A stretch of 64,000 nucleotides of DNA from Bordetella hinzii LMG 13501 (GCF_001548475.1 NZ_LRUJ01000009.1:1-64000), one strand, 5' to 3'; numbered from the stretch's first letter, positions 26,126-35,222 are shown. Program-made: numbers and translations. The notes: a model not told the origin generated them from the sequence alone.

Positions 26126-27609
26126 GCACCAAGCGACTTGCCGTGGCGCGTTTCTGGTTCGAGGGCAATGCCTTCGGGCCGGTGCCGGCGACCCAGGCCC
26201 GCTTCGACGAATATGAATGGCAGGCCGGCGTCCAGGCGCTCGAGGCCATGCGTGGCACGGCCACCGAGTTGGGCGCGGTCGCCCATTTCGCCGATGAACA
26301 TCCCGATTGGGAGGTGGTCGTCCTGCGCTGCGCCGCGGCCCTGCCCGCCGGGCCCATCGCCGAGGATGTCCTGCAGCGATTTCTGGGCGAGGTGGAGGCC
26401 GGCCTGGCCCGGGGCCGCTGGGACGCCGTCTATCTTTCCCTGCATGGCGCGGCCATCACCGCCGGGCGCGAGACCCCCGAGCTGGACATCGCGCGCCGGG
26501 TGCGCGAGTGGCTGCCGGATGTCCCGCTGGGCGCCAGCTTCGATCTGCACGGCAACCTCCCGCCGGCCTGGGCCGAGGTGCTGGATGTGGCCTCGGTCTA
26601 TCGCACGCATCCCCATGTGGACATGGCCGAGACGGCCGCCCGCGTGCTCGATGGACTGGTCCGCTGCGCGACCGAAGGCCTGCGCACGGCGCGGGTCCTG
26701 CTCAACGAGGGCGTGATCCTGCCCAGCATCAATATGCGCACCGCGCCGGGCGGCCCGATGCACACGCTGGAGCAGGCCGCCCGCGAGGCCACCGTCGCGC
26801 CCGTGCTGGAGGTCGCCGTCTTCGGCGGCTTCCCCTATGCGGACACCGCCGCCACCGGGGCGGCCGTGTTCGCCATCAGCGATGCGCGCGCCGATCCGGA
26901 CGGCGCGGCGGCGCGCCGCGCCGCGCGCGCCGTGATGGACCGCATCCATGCGTTGGCGGCCGACTTCCGCGTCAGCCTGCCCGACCCGGCCCAGGCGCTG
27001 GCGCACGCGCTGGCCAGCCCTCTGCCCGGCCTGATCGCGGTGACGGACTCCGGCGACAACCCCTTGTCCGGCGGGGCGGGCGACACCCCCGGGCTGTTCG
27101 CGGCCTTGGTGGCCGCCCGGCCGCGGGTGCCCACGCTGTTCGCCAGCTTTGCCGATCCGCGGGCCGTCGCCGCGGCGCGCCAGGCCGGCGTCGGCCAGAC
27201 GGTCGCGCTGACGCTGGGCGGGCGCAATGGCCCGCGGTTCGGCGCGGGCGTGCCCGTGCGGGCGGTGGTGCGGCGCCTGACCGATGGCGAATTCGTCAAT
27301 AGCGGGCCCATGCACCATGGGGTGGCGCGCAGCTGTGGCGCGAGCGCGCTCTTGCAGCTGGCGGACCTGCCCGAGGTGTCCGTCATCGTGACCGAGCGCG
27401 TGGTGGCCGGCGATGACCCGGCGTTCTATGCCTTGCACGGCGTGGATACGGCGCGGCTGCGGCTGCTCTGCGTCAAGGCCAAGAACCACTTCCGCGCCGC
27501 CTTCGCGCAACGCTGCGCGGAGATCATCGATTGCGATGCGCCCGGCCCGGCCTGCCTGGATCTGTCCAGGCTGCCTTTCAGGCATCGCCATATCCCAGCG
27601 GGATACTGA
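26122..27609 (+). CDS. M81 (MlrC-like) family metallohydrolase
   Basis: A 495-residue protein of the M81/MlrC family, named after microcystinase C, with the N-terminal DUF1485 part and the C-terminal MlrC part. Motifs include ARFWFEGNAFGPV, LSLHGAAIT, the metal-site-like FDLHGN, and YRTHPHVDMAETA; DSGDNPLSGGAGDTPGLF marks the C-terminal half. Most family members have unknown substrates, and many sit with transporters in catabolic operons, so hydrolysis of an amide or peptide-like small molecule is plausible. The start ATG at 26122 overlaps the Bug stop. A long upstream extension of the same frame across the Bug gene is an artefact. Confidence 0.88.
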   Translation: MSTKRLAVARFWFEGNAFGPVPATQARFDEYEWQAGVQALEAMRGTATELGAVAHFADEHPDWEVVVLRCAAALPAGPIAEDVLQRFLGEVEAGLARGRWDAVYLSLHGAAITAGRETPELDIARRVREWLPDVPLGASFDLHGNLPPAWAEVLDVASVYRTHPHVDMAETAARVLDGLVRCATEGLRTARVLLNEGVILPSINMRTAPGGPMHTLEQAAREATVAPVLEVAVFGGFPYADTAATGAAVFAISDARADPDGAAARRAARAVMDRIHALAADFRVSLPDPAQALAHALASPLPGLIAVTDSGDNPLSGGAGDTPGLFAALVAARPRVPTLFASFADPRAVAAARQAGVGQTVALTLGGRNGPRFGAGVPVRAVVRRLTDGEFVNSGPMHHGVARSCGASALLQLADLPEVSVIVTERVVAGDDPAFYALHGVDTARLRLLCVKAKNHFRAAFAQRCAEIIDCDAPGPACLDLSRLPFRHRHIPAGY

Positions 27610-27620
27610 GGGGCGGCCCG

Positions 27621-28556
27621 TCACGCCGGCGGCCGGCCCGGCGCGTCTCGGGCCGCGCCCAGCAGTGTGGACAGGTAATGCGCGACATCCTCGGTGTCAT
27701 GGCCATGGCGGGCATTGAAAGTGCCGGACTTCTCCCACCACATTCCATCACCCCGCGCGAAGGCGACGCGGTAGCGCCGCATGACATCGTCGGGCGCCTC
27801 GCGCAGGTCGGCGCGCAGCTTGTCCAGGGTCCATAGGGTTTTGTCGAAGGTCTGTCCCGTCGAGCGTTCCAGCACCTGCGCCAGTTCGCCATAGGAAAGC
27901 GTGTCGCCGGCAACAAAGACCACCTCGTTGGCAATGCGCGGTTCGGCCATCAAGATGGCCGCGGTCAGCTGGCCGATGTCCCGCGGCGAAGTCACGGTCA
28001 CCTTGGTGTCCCAGCTGCCCAGCCCGTGCACGGTTTTGCGGGCCAGGTCCACCACGCCGAATGCCGGCTCGAACAGAAAGCTCGTGAACATGCCCGTCGA
28101 GACGATCACCCATTCCGTCCGCCGCTGGGCGCGCAGCAATTGACGCACCTCGTATTGCTCGTCGAAGACCGGTTGGCCGCTGCCCCGGCCCACTACGTCA
28201 TAGTCCACGCCAAACTGCCAGGGCACATAGCGCTCGACACCCGCGCCGAGGACGGCGCGAGTGATCTTGAGCTGGGTCCCCGGCCCGGCCACAAAGCCGG
28301 TGCAATTGATAATGGTCTTGTAGCGCCGGAACAGGTTCTGCAAGGCGGCTTCGTCCGCGGAGAGGTCAAAGCCGATGACGTTCACTCCCAGCTGCCGCAG
28401 TTCGGCGTCCGGCCCCTCGGCCGAGTGTGGCGACACGAGCGCCGTGACGGGTCTGTGCGGGGGGCGGACGCGCGGGGCGAGCGCCCGCAGCACGGCCATG
28501 CCCAACTGGCCGGCCCCGAGCACGAGAATAGCCTGGTGTTGCGAGTCATGAGACAT
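27621..28556 (-). CDS. NmrA-like NAD(P)-binding oxidoreductase
   Basis: A 311-residue atypical SDR of the NmrA/isoflavone-reductase type. The Rossmann motif LVLGAGQLGMAVL is near residues 11-23, INCTGF near 85, RYVPWQFGVDYDV near 108, and a C-terminal substrate region includes FVAGDTLSYGELAQVL. It may be an aromatic alcohol reductase or a redox-sensing protein; the family includes both. It is divergent from a LysR gene across 212 bases and convergent with the M81 gene, with 11 bases between the stops. The ribosome site is weak. Confidence 0.82.
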   Translation of the reverse strand: MSHDSQHQAILVLGAGQLGMAVLRALAPRVRPPHRPVTALVSPHSAEGPDAELRQLGVNVIGFDLSADEAALQNLFRRYKTIINCTGFVAGPGTQLKITRAVLGAGVERYVPWQFGVDYDVVGRGSGQPVFDEQYEVRQLLRAQRRTEWVIVSTGMFTSFLFEPAFGVVDLARKTVHGLGSWDTKVTVTSPRDIGQLTAAILMAEPRIANEVVFVAGDTLSYGELAQVLERSTGQTFDKTLWTLDKLRADLREAPDDVMRRYRVAFARGDGMWWEKSGTFNARHGHDTEDVAHYLSTLLGAARDAPGRPPA

Positions 28557-28695
28557 GGTTATTATTTCCGGATTTCAAATGGAGTGGAGGCGGGGCGACG
28601 GAGAATCACCAGCTGTCGCCAGCGTTATCCTGAAAAAAACCCCGTTTTTTCCATCATGAGCGAAATCCAGGATGCGAAAAAGCCTTCTACGAGCA

Positions 28696-28714
28696 CTTTA
28701 CTGTTTGAATAAAG
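28696..28714. promoter_or_regulatory. Candidate LysR box between nmrA-like and lysR genes
   Basis: CTTTA-N9-TAAAG forms a dyad containing a T-N11-A core (T699, A711), the usual LysR-type half-site geometry, in the AT-rich 212-base divergent gap 28557-28768. A second AT-rich dyad, GAAAAAA/TTTTTTC, lies at about 28632-28651. The remaining bases of the gap hold nothing else I can name. Confidence 0.45.
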
Positions 28715-28768
28715 ACAATAATCATGCGGCAGCGGGCAGGCGTCTCGGCTGCCCGGGGAGTCATCAAG

Positions 28769-29668
28769 ATGGATAGACTGCAGGCCATGCAGACGTTCGT
28801 GAGGGTCATCGAGGCGGGCAGCTTCAGGCAGGCCGCCGACACGCTGGGCGTGTTGCCTTCGACCGTGACGCGGACCATCCAGGAGCTGGAGGCCCACCTG
28901 GGCGCAAGGCTGCTGAATCGGACCACGCGCGCACTGAGCGCCACCGATGCCGGGCTGCGCTACTACGACAGCTGCAAAGCGCTGTTGCGCGGCGTGCAAG
29001 AGGCCGAAGCGTCGGTCGCGCAGCGGGCGGGGCCCCTGCGCGGCACTATCAAGATCGGCGCCACGTCATCCCTGGCCAGGCATTTCATCATCCCGGCGCT
29101 GCCGGCGTTCTCGCGCCGGCATCCCCGGATCGACCTTGAGTTCCACCTGGCCGATGCTCCCATCGATCTCGTCCAGCAAGGGATCGACTGTGTCATCAGG
29201 ACGGGGCCGCCGCAGCCCTCGCAGCTGGTCGCCCGGCGCGTCGGCCGATTCGATTGGCAAGTGTGCGCTTCGCCGGACTATCTCGCGCGCAACGGTGTGC
29301 CCGAGAGCCCGCAAGCGCTCCGGCAGCATACCGCCGTGGGCTATATCGGCGGTCGTCCCGGACGCTATGCCGCCTGGGTTTTCCGCGGCGCCGACGGCCT
29401 GCTCGCCATCGAAATGAAAGAGACCGTCCGCGTCACCGATACCGACGCCTATGTGGCCGCCGGACTCGCCGGACTGGGCCTGATCCGCGTGGCCGGCTAC
29501 ATGGTGCGCGAGCACCTGGCCGAGGGCCGCCTGGTCCGGCTGCTGGACACCGCCGAGGCGCCTTCGGAGCCAATCTCCATCCTGTATCCGCAAAGCCGGC
29601 ATCTTTCGCCGGCCGTCCGCGCCTTCATCGATTGGAGCAGTGACGTCATCGCCAGCCTGTCTGCCTAG
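28769..29668 (+). CDS. LysR-family transcriptional regulator
   Basis: A 299-residue LysR protein beginning MDRLQAMQTFVRVIEAGSFR, the standard start of the CrgA/DsdC-like group, with the HTH segment ADTLGVLPSTVTRTIQELE. I chose the ATG at 28769 because GGGGAG lies correctly upstream; an earlier in-frame ATG at 28724 would add 15 residues atypical of the family. It is divergent from the NmrA-like oxidoreductase, its probable target, and its stop is seven bases from that of the convergent TonB receptor gene. Confidence 0.9.
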   Translation: MDRLQAMQTFVRVIEAGSFRQAADTLGVLPSTVTRTIQELEAHLGARLLNRTTRALSATDAGLRYYDSCKALLRGVQEAEASVAQRAGPLRGTIKIGATSSLARHFIIPALPAFSRRHPRIDLEFHLADAPIDLVQQGIDCVIRTGPPQPSQLVARRVGRFDWQVCASPDYLARNGVPESPQALRQHTAVGYIGGRPGRYAAWVFRGADGLLAIEMKETVRVTDTDAYVAAGLAGLGLIRVAGYMVREHLAEGRLVRLLDTAEAPSEPISILYPQSRHLSPAVRAFIDWSSDVIASLSA

Positions 29669-29675
29669 GAGCGCG

Positions 29676-32099
29676 CTACCAGCGATAGGCCAGCTTGGCC
29701 ATGATGGTGCGTTCCAGGCCGTAGTAGCAGTTGGTGGCGCTGTCGCAGGCGGCGACATAGCGTTTGTCGAACAGATTGCTTGCGTTCAACGACAGCTGGT
29801 ATTGGCCGATGTCATAGCGCAAGGCCGCGTCCACCAGGGTGTAGGCGGGCACGCCGACGGTGTCCGGGATGTCGTTGGTCGAGCCCATGTAGCGCACGCC
29901 GGCGCCTAGCCAGAGGCCGGCCAGCGGCCCGCTGGAGGCCAGGCGGTAGTCGGCCCACAAGGAGGCCATGTGGTCGGGTATATAGGGCGGGCGTTTGCCG
30001 CGATTGACCGCCGTGGCCGCCGCCTTGGTGACTTTCACGTCGTTATAGGTGTAGGAGGCCATGAGATTGAACCTTGGCGTGACCTCCCAGCTGCCTTCCA
30101 GTTCGATGCCGCGGGAGCGCACCTCGCCGGTTTGGACGCTAAACCCGGGATGGGCGATGTCGGCCGTCAGGACATTGCGCTGTCGTAGGTCGAACAGCGA
30201 AACCTGGGCGAAGCCGCGCGCGCCCTGCGGCTGGTACTTGACGCCGACTTCATACTGCTTGCCGCGCGTGGGCTTGAAGGGCGAGCCGCCAAAGTCCGTG
30301 CCGCTGGTGGGCTCGAAGGACTCCGTATAGGAGGCATAGGGAGCGAGGCCATTGGGAGCCAGGTAGACCAGGCCGATCTTGCCGCTGAATTGTTCGTCAT
30401 CCGCGCGCGTGCTGCGCACCGCCCCTGTGGACAGCGTCGTTTCGTCGGTGCGGGAGCGGGCCCAGTCATAGCGGCCGGCCACCTGCACAGCCCAGCGGTC
30501 GTAGAGTTTCAACTGTTCTTGCGCGTAGAGACCGAACTGGCGGCGGACCTGGCCGGTACCGTTGGAGGCTTGGGGACGCGCGCCAGGGAAGGGCGCGCCA
30601 TACACCGGATCAAAGGCATCGATCGGGTTTACGGGCGCCGTGCGCAAGCCATAGAGACGGTCAAGGCGCGACTCCTGGTAATCGGCGCCTAGCAGCAGCG
30701 TATGCTCGGCCGGGCCGTGGCGCAGATTGAATTGAGCCTGATTGTCGAGCGAGAAAAGATGGAAGCCCTCCTTGCTGACCAGGGAAATGCGGCGCAGATC
30801 CGTATAGGGTTCGCGAACCTGCACCCAGCCTCCATTGGCGCCCAGGCTGCGGTAATCGACCTCCAGGGTGGAGTAGCGCAGGTTTTGCCGCAGCGTGACC
30901 GTGTCGTTGACCCTGTGTTCGGCCAGGTACCCCACCTGTATCTTGCGCCGGTCCGTCTTGTCGAAACTGGGGTCGCCGGAGAAAAAGTCCACCGGGATAT
31001 GGCCGTTGGCCACGGGCCAGAGGGTGCCGGCGGCGGGCAGGAAGTTGGCCGTGTTGCCGGTGCGATCGTGCTGGTATTGCGCCAGCAGCGTGATCGAGGT
31101 GTCAGCGTTGGGCCGCCAGGTAAGCGAGGGCGCCAGCAGGACGCGGTCGTCGTCAACGTGGTTGGTCTGGGTGCCGCCCTGGCGTCCGACCGCTGTCAGG
31201 CGGTAGAGCCAATGGCCATCGTCATCCAGCGGCCCGGTGATGTCGCCCGAGATCTGCTTGCGGTCGAAGCTGCCATACTGTACGGCCAGCTCGCCGCCGC
31301 GCGTGTCCTGAGGGCGTTTGCTGACCTGATTGACAAGCCCGCCGGGCACGGTCTGGCCATAGAGCACCGACGACGGTCCGCGCAGGACTTCCAGCCGCTC
31401 CAGCGTATAGGGATCGACTTCCCAGCCGCCATAACCGCCCGGATAGGCCAGCTTCAGGCCGTCCAGATATTGGCCGTTGTTCGCCACATTGAAACCGCGC
31501 ACATAGTAAGTGCCGCGGCGCGTGTCGTAGATGGGCTCGGTGCGCACGCCGGCGCTGTAGCGCAAGGCTTCATCCACCCGGCCGACCCCCTGGGCCTGCA
31601 TCTGCGCCTGGGAAATGACGCTGACGGACTGCGGCGTCTCGATCAACGGCGTGTCGGTCTTGGTGGCGGTGGCGCTGCGGGAAGCGATATAGCCGTCGAC
31701 CGGTCCCCAGGCTTGTTCGCCGCCTTGCACGGCAATCGGCGCCAACGTGCTGACGTCTCCCGTGGGCAGCCGCTGCAGGGTATAGCTGCCGGGGCCGCAC
31801 GGGATCGCCTTGAGGCCCGTTCCCGCCAGCAGGCTCGCGAATGCCTGCTCGGGACTCGGGCTGCCGGACAGGGCCTGGCTGCGCAGGCCGGCGGTGAGCG
31901 CCGGGTCGAAAGACAGCGTCAGGCGGGCCTGTTCCGCATAGGTGTTCAGTGCCGCTGTCAGGGGGCCGGCCGGGATATCCACCCGGGGCGCGGCGGCCGG
32001 CTGGAGCAAAGCTTGCGCATGGGCCGCGGGGTATGAGCAGGCGGCGGCGAGGGCGGCGCATAGCGCCAGGGCGCGCCCGCGCGGGGCAAGGTGACTCAT
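29676..32099 (-). CDS. TonB-dependent siderophore receptor with STN signalling domain
   Basis: An outer-membrane ferric-siderophore transducer of about 807 residues. It has a signal peptide (ends AAHAQA), an N-terminal STN domain (VDIPAGPLTAALNTYAEQAR to SYTLQRL), a plug with TPQSVSVISQAQMQAQG, GGLVNQVSKRP and LRGPSSVLYGQ, and a 22-strand barrel ending in the aromatic Trp of KLAYRW. The STN domain shows it signals through the adjacent FecR to the FecI-like sigma factor when ligand binds. I chose the ATG at 32099, preceded by GGAGAGG; an upstream ATG at 32129 lacks this. The siderophore is unknown. Confidence 0.95.
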   Translation of the reverse strand: MSHLAPRGRALALCAALAAACSYPAAHAQALLQPAAAPRVDIPAGPLTAALNTYAEQARLTLSFDPALTAGLRSQALSGSPSPEQAFASLLAGTGLKAIPCGPGSYTLQRLPTGDVSTLAPIAVQGGEQAWGPVDGYIASRSATATKTDTPLIETPQSVSVISQAQMQAQGVGRVDEALRYSAGVRTEPIYDTRRGTYYVRGFNVANNGQYLDGLKLAYPGGYGGWEVDPYTLERLEVLRGPSSVLYGQTVPGGLVNQVSKRPQDTRGGELAVQYGSFDRKQISGDITGPLDDDGHWLYRLTAVGRQGGTQTNHVDDDRVLLAPSLTWRPNADTSITLLAQYQHDRTGNTANFLPAAGTLWPVANGHIPVDFFSGDPSFDKTDRRKIQVGYLAEHRVNDTVTLRQNLRYSTLEVDYRSLGANGGWVQVREPYTDLRRISLVSKEGFHLFSLDNQAQFNLRHGPAEHTLLLGADYQESRLDRLYGLRTAPVNPIDAFDPVYGAPFPGARPQASNGTGQVRRQFGLYAQEQLKLYDRWAVQVAGRYDWARSRTDETTLSTGAVRSTRADDEQFSGKIGLVYLAPNGLAPYASYTESFEPTSGTDFGGSPFKPTRGKQYEVGVKYQPQGARGFAQVSLFDLRQRNVLTADIAHPGFSVQTGEVRSRGIELEGSWEVTPRFNLMASYTYNDVKVTKAAATAVNRGKRPPYIPDHMASLWADYRLASSGPLAGLWLGAGVRYMGSTNDIPDTVGVPAYTLVDAALRYDIGQYQLSLNASNLFDKRYVAACDSATNCYYGLERTIMAKLAYRW

Positions 32100-32171
32100 G
32101 GGGGCCTCTCCAGATTGAAGGTTTCTCATGAGTCATGACGAAGCAGGCGGCCCGAGGGACAGCGCGGATAC

Positions 32172-32220
32172 AAAAAAAACTGTCCGCCCCGGGTTTTCCC
32201 GCGGCCTTCCCGCCGCGGAC
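32172..32220 (-). terminator. Rho-independent terminator after fecR-like gene
   Basis: Read on the minus strand, a stem with outer arms GTCCGC and GCGGAC (32215-32220 with 32182-32187) and an inner CGGG-AAAA-CCCG hairpin is followed by AG and eight T residues (A-run 32172-32179 on the plus strand). It lies between the FecR gene and the TonB receptor gene, so the sigma/anti-sigma transcript should mostly stop here and the receptor should have its own promoter. Confidence 0.75.
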
Positions 32221-32236
32221 GCGCCGCGAGGAAGCC

Positions 32237-33214
32237 TTACGGTGCCGTCGCAGCGGGGGCGCGCGGGCGAACCGTGACCAGCCAGGGGGTGTAGCGCCTG
32301 ATCATGATCGGCAGGCTGGAGGCCAGCGAGTCGAGCGCCCGGTCGGGCGCGTCCAGCGGGAAGACACCCGAGACGCGCAGGTCGGCCAGGGCGGCCGCAT
32401 CGTACTGCAGGCGGCCAGGCCGGTAGCGGCCTAGTTCGGCCAGTACCTCGGCCAGCGGCCGGTCGTCGACCACCAGGCTGTGCCGCGTCCAGGCCAGGGC
32501 ACGCTGCGGGTCGATCCCGGCCAGGTTCTGCACCCGACCGCCGCTCAGGCGCACGCGCTGGCCGGCCGACAGCTCGGCGCACGGCGGTTGGGCGGCGCAG
32601 GCGCGCACGCGCGACTCGGCCACGGTGACATCGGTGTGTTCGGCCTCACGGCGCACAAGGTAGCGGGTGCCCAGCGCCTGCGCCGTGCCGTCGGCGGTCT
32701 GGACCACAAAGGGGCGTTTTCCGCGCGCGACGTCGACCAGGACCTCGCCCTGCCGCAAGACGACCAGGCGTTGGCTATCGTCAAAGCGGATGTCGATGGC
32801 CGAATCGGTGTTGAGCGTGATGCGGCTGTGATCCTCCAGTTCGATCACGCGCCATTCGCCCACGCGGGTGTGGTGGTCGGCCAGGAGCCAGCCGGGAGAG
32901 GCCAGCTGCCACAGCACGGCCGCGCCCAGCAGCAGGGCCAGCGCGGCGGCGCCCGCCTTGGCGCGCGCCGGCGCGCGCCGCCGCTTTGCCGTCGCCTCTT
33001 CGAGCAGGCGCCGGGCCGTGGCGGGCGATGCGCAGGCCGCGGCCTTCTCGAAATCTTCCCATAGGGCCTGCAGGCCGCGATAGGCGCGTTCGTGCGCGGG
33101 GTCGGCCTGGCGCCACTGAAGACAGGCTTCGCGCTCGGCCTCGGTGGCGGATTCCTCGCCCAGCCGCGCCATCCAGTCGGCGGCCCGGGCCACGATTTCG
33201 GGGCGGGGCGTCAC
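32237..33214 (-). CDS. FecR-family anti-sigma / sigma regulator
   Basis: A 325-residue inner-membrane protein. An N-terminal cytoplasmic DUF4880 domain (about 1-80, with WMARLGEESATEAEREACLQ and ERAYRGLQALWEDFE) binds the sigma factor. One transmembrane helix follows (about 85-105). The periplasmic FecR domain has RITLNTDSAIDIRF and GTAQALGTRYLVRRE, and a C-terminal DUF4974-like region contacts the receptor STN domain. Its start overlaps the ECF sigma stop, so the pair is translationally coupled. It relays the siderophore signal from the adjacent TonB receptor. Confidence 0.92.
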   Translation of the reverse strand: MTPRPEIVARAADWMARLGEESATEAEREACLQWRQADPAHERAYRGLQALWEDFEKAAACASPATARRLLEEATAKRRRAPARAKAGAAALALLLGAAVLWQLASPGWLLADHHTRVGEWRVIELEDHSRITLNTDSAIDIRFDDSQRLVVLRQGEVLVDVARGKRPFVVQTADGTAQALGTRYLVRREAEHTDVTVAESRVRACAAQPPCAELSAGQRVRLSGGRVQNLAGIDPQRALAWTRHSLVVDDRPLAEVLAELGRYRPGRLQYDAAALADLRVSGVFPLDAPDRALDSLASSLPIMIRRYTPWLVTVRPRAPAATAP

Positions 33215-33726
33215 GGCGTCTCCGAGACCAGGTAGCAGTGGGCGAGCGCCCGCGCGACATATTGCTTGACCATGCTGGCGGACACGCCCAGTTCGGCGGC
33301 GATCTCGTGATAGGTCCAGCCGTCGAGACGGTGCAGCAGGAATGCGGTGCGTGGCTTGGGCGGCAGGTCATCGAGCAGCCGCGCCAGCCGCGCCAGCGTC
33401 TCGACGGTTTGCAACAGCTGTTCGGGGGAGGGGGCCTGGGCTTCGCCGTGCAGCACGGTCCAGCTCTCCAGGCAGGCTGATTCGATCTTGCGGCGCCGGG
33501 CATCGTCGATCAAGAGCCGCGTGGCCGTCGTGGTCAGGAACGCCCGCGGCGTGCGGATCCGTTCCAGATCGGCATGGCTGGCCAGGCGCAGGAACGTATC
33601 CTGCGCGAAGTCCATCGCGTCGCAGGCCGAGCCCAGTTTGCGGCGCAGCCAACCGACCAGCCAGCCGTGATGATCGCAATACCACGTCAGGAGCGCGGCG
33701 TGGCGGACGGGATCGGAGGAGGGCAT
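33211..33726 (-). CDS. FecI-like ECF RNA polymerase sigma factor
   Basis: A 171-residue iron-starvation-type ECF sigma factor. Region 2 contains DAMDFAQDTFLRLASH and TPRAFLTTTATRLLIDDARRR; region 4 contains LDDLPPKPRTAFLLHRLDGW and TYHEIAAELGVSASMVKQYV. I chose the ATG at 33726; an in-frame extension to 33804 would run over the Fur-like site. It is controlled by the downstream FecR protein and should drive the TonB receptor gene at 29676-32099. Upstream sequence suggests repression by Fur-iron. Confidence 0.92.
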   Translation of the reverse strand: MPSSDPVRHAALLTWYCDHHGWLVGWLRRKLGSACDAMDFAQDTFLRLASHADLERIRTPRAFLTTTATRLLIDDARRRKIESACLESWTVLHGEAQAPSPEQLLQTVETLARLARLLDDLPPKPRTAFLLHRLDGWTYHEIAAELGVSASMVKQYVARALAHCYLVSETP

Positions 33727-34057
33727 GGCGCGCAATAGTGATTGAAAATAAGAACGATTCCCAATCATATCAAAAAGGCACTCCCCTGCGCAGGCTGCGA
33801 ACAAGGCCGCCGGTCAGTCCGGCGGTGCGGTGTCGATGCCGCTCGCTCAGGGTCTTGATAGCACAGTGCCATGACGGGCGTTTTTAGCGCGGCACGCTTT
33901 TACATTGCGTGCCCGTCGCGCCACAGTCCGTGGCGGGTCGGCGGGGATTCGGGGTTTGTCACCGAATGTCCAAATGCGACTTCTAGTATTTGCATCCGCG
34001 GCGCCGCCGTCTTCCGGACGGCTTGGCGCCTGCCTCTTCAAATCCAAGGAACATCGC
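33727..34057. promoter_or_regulatory. Divergent intergenic region, sigma factor / porin
   Basis: This 331-base gap holds the Fur-like site near the sigma gene, a 7-bp hairpin CCGCCGG-TCAGT-CCGGCGG at 33808-33826, and a dyad GGCACGC-N9-GCGTGCC at 33891-33913 nested inside wider arms GACGGGC (33873-33879) and GCCCGTC (33911-33917). Porin promoter elements are not certain; TTGTCA at 33956 and the AT-rich TAGTAT near 33984 are the best candidates but are spaced too widely. AAGGA at 34046-34050 is the porin ribosome site. Confidence 0.45.
33744..33762 (-). promoter_or_regulatory. Fur-box-like site upstream of the ECF sigma gene
   Basis: On the minus strand this reads GGGAATCGTTCTTATTTTC, which agrees with the 19-base Fur consensus GATAATGATAATCATTATC at 11 positions by hand alignment. 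It lies 18 bases upstream of the sigma start, in an AT-rich patch unlike its surroundings, as expected for iron control of a FecI-type operon. Confidence 0.5.
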
Positions 34058-35170
34058 ATGAAAAAGACTTTGCTCGCAGCCGCCGTCCTCGCCACCATGG
34101 CGGGCGCCGCCCAAGCCGAAACCACCGTGACGCTCTACGGCCTGATCGATACCGGCCTGGCCTATCAGCGCCTCTCGGGCCCGAACGACTACCGCGAATC
34201 CAAGGTCGGCATGACCAACGGCGTGTCCAGCGGTTCGCGCTGGGGCCTGCGCGGCACCGAAGACCTGGGCGATGGCCTGAGCGCGGTGTTCACGCTGGAA
34301 AGCGGCTTCAACTCGGCCAACGGCCAGTCGGGCCAGAGCACCCGCCTGTTCGGCCGCCAGGCGACCCTGGGCCTCAAGAGCAGCGCCTGGGGCCTGCTGG
34401 AGTTCGGCCGCCAGACCAATATCGCCTCAAAGTATTTCGGCGCGATCGATCCCTTCGGCGCCAGCTACGGCCAGGCCACGGTCGGCACCGCCTTCAGCGC
34501 CGCCAACACGGTCCGCTACGACAATATGGTCATGTACCAGACCCCGTCGTTCAGCGGCTTCCAGGCCGGCGTGGGCTATTCGTTCAACGTGGCCGACACC
34601 ACCGCCGCCCAGACCGGCTTCAAGACCAACCAGAATACGCGCGGCATCACCGCCGGCCTGCGCTATGTGAACGGTCCGCTGAACGTGGCCCTCACCTACG
34701 ACCAGCTCAACATGGCGGACCAGCTCAAGACCGACACCTCGCCCAAGTCGTGGATCCTGGGCGGTTCGTATGACTTCGAAGTGGTCAAGCTGGCCCTGGC
34801 CTTTGGCCAGACCCGCGACGGCTGGTTCACCGGCACGGGGGTCAACGCCTTCGGCAGCGGCAGCCCGGAAGCCTCCGGCTTCCCGAGCAACACCGCCAAG
34901 GCCGACTTCAAGGCCAATTCCTACCTGGTGGGCCTGAGCGCGCCGATCGGTGGCGCCAGCAACGTCTTGTTCTCGTGGCAGCGCGTCGATCCCAAGAACG
35001 ACCTGTTGACCAAGGACGACGCCACGATGAATGTCTACAGCCTGGGCTATACCTACGACCTGTCCAAGCGCACCAATCTGTACGGCATGGTTTCTTACGC
35101 GACCAACTTCGCCTTCCAGGATGAGGTGAAGAGCACGGTGGTCGGCGTTGGCCTGCGTCATCGCTTCTAA
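34058..35170 (+). CDS. Gram-negative general porin (OmpC/Bordetella porin type)
   Basis: A 370-residue trimeric outer-membrane porin. It has a classical signal peptide (MKKTLLAAAVLATMAGAAQA), mature start ETTVTLYGLIDTGLAYQ, the porin block SRWGLRGTEDLGDGLSAVFT, RQATLGLKSSAWGLLEFGRQ, and the C-terminal VGVGLRHRF ending in Phe for BAM recognition. It allows diffusion of small hydrophilic solutes. I chose the ATG at 34058 behind AAGGA. Codon use shifts to a more uniform high-expression pattern (for example GGC, CTG, AAG), consistent with an abundant protein. It is followed by two inverted repeats and a convergent ferredoxin gene. Confidence 0.96.
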   Translation: MKKTLLAAAVLATMAGAAQAETTVTLYGLIDTGLAYQRLSGPNDYRESKVGMTNGVSSGSRWGLRGTEDLGDGLSAVFTLESGFNSANGQSGQSTRLFGRQATLGLKSSAWGLLEFGRQTNIASKYFGAIDPFGASYGQATVGTAFSAANTVRYDNMVMYQTPSFSGFQAGVGYSFNVADTTAAQTGFKTNQNTRGITAGLRYVNGPLNVALTYDQLNMADQLKTDTSPKSWILGGSYDFEVVKLALAFGQTRDGWFTGTGVNAFGSGSPEASGFPSNTAKADFKANSYLVGLSAPIGGASNVLFSWQRVDPKNDLLTKDDATMNVYSLGYTYDLSKRTNLYGMVSYATNFAFQDEVKSTVVGVGLRHRF

Positions 35171-35222
35171 GCCCTGACCCGGACCGGACGGCATCGTTGC
35201 TTGCCGCCGGTCCGCGCGACCG

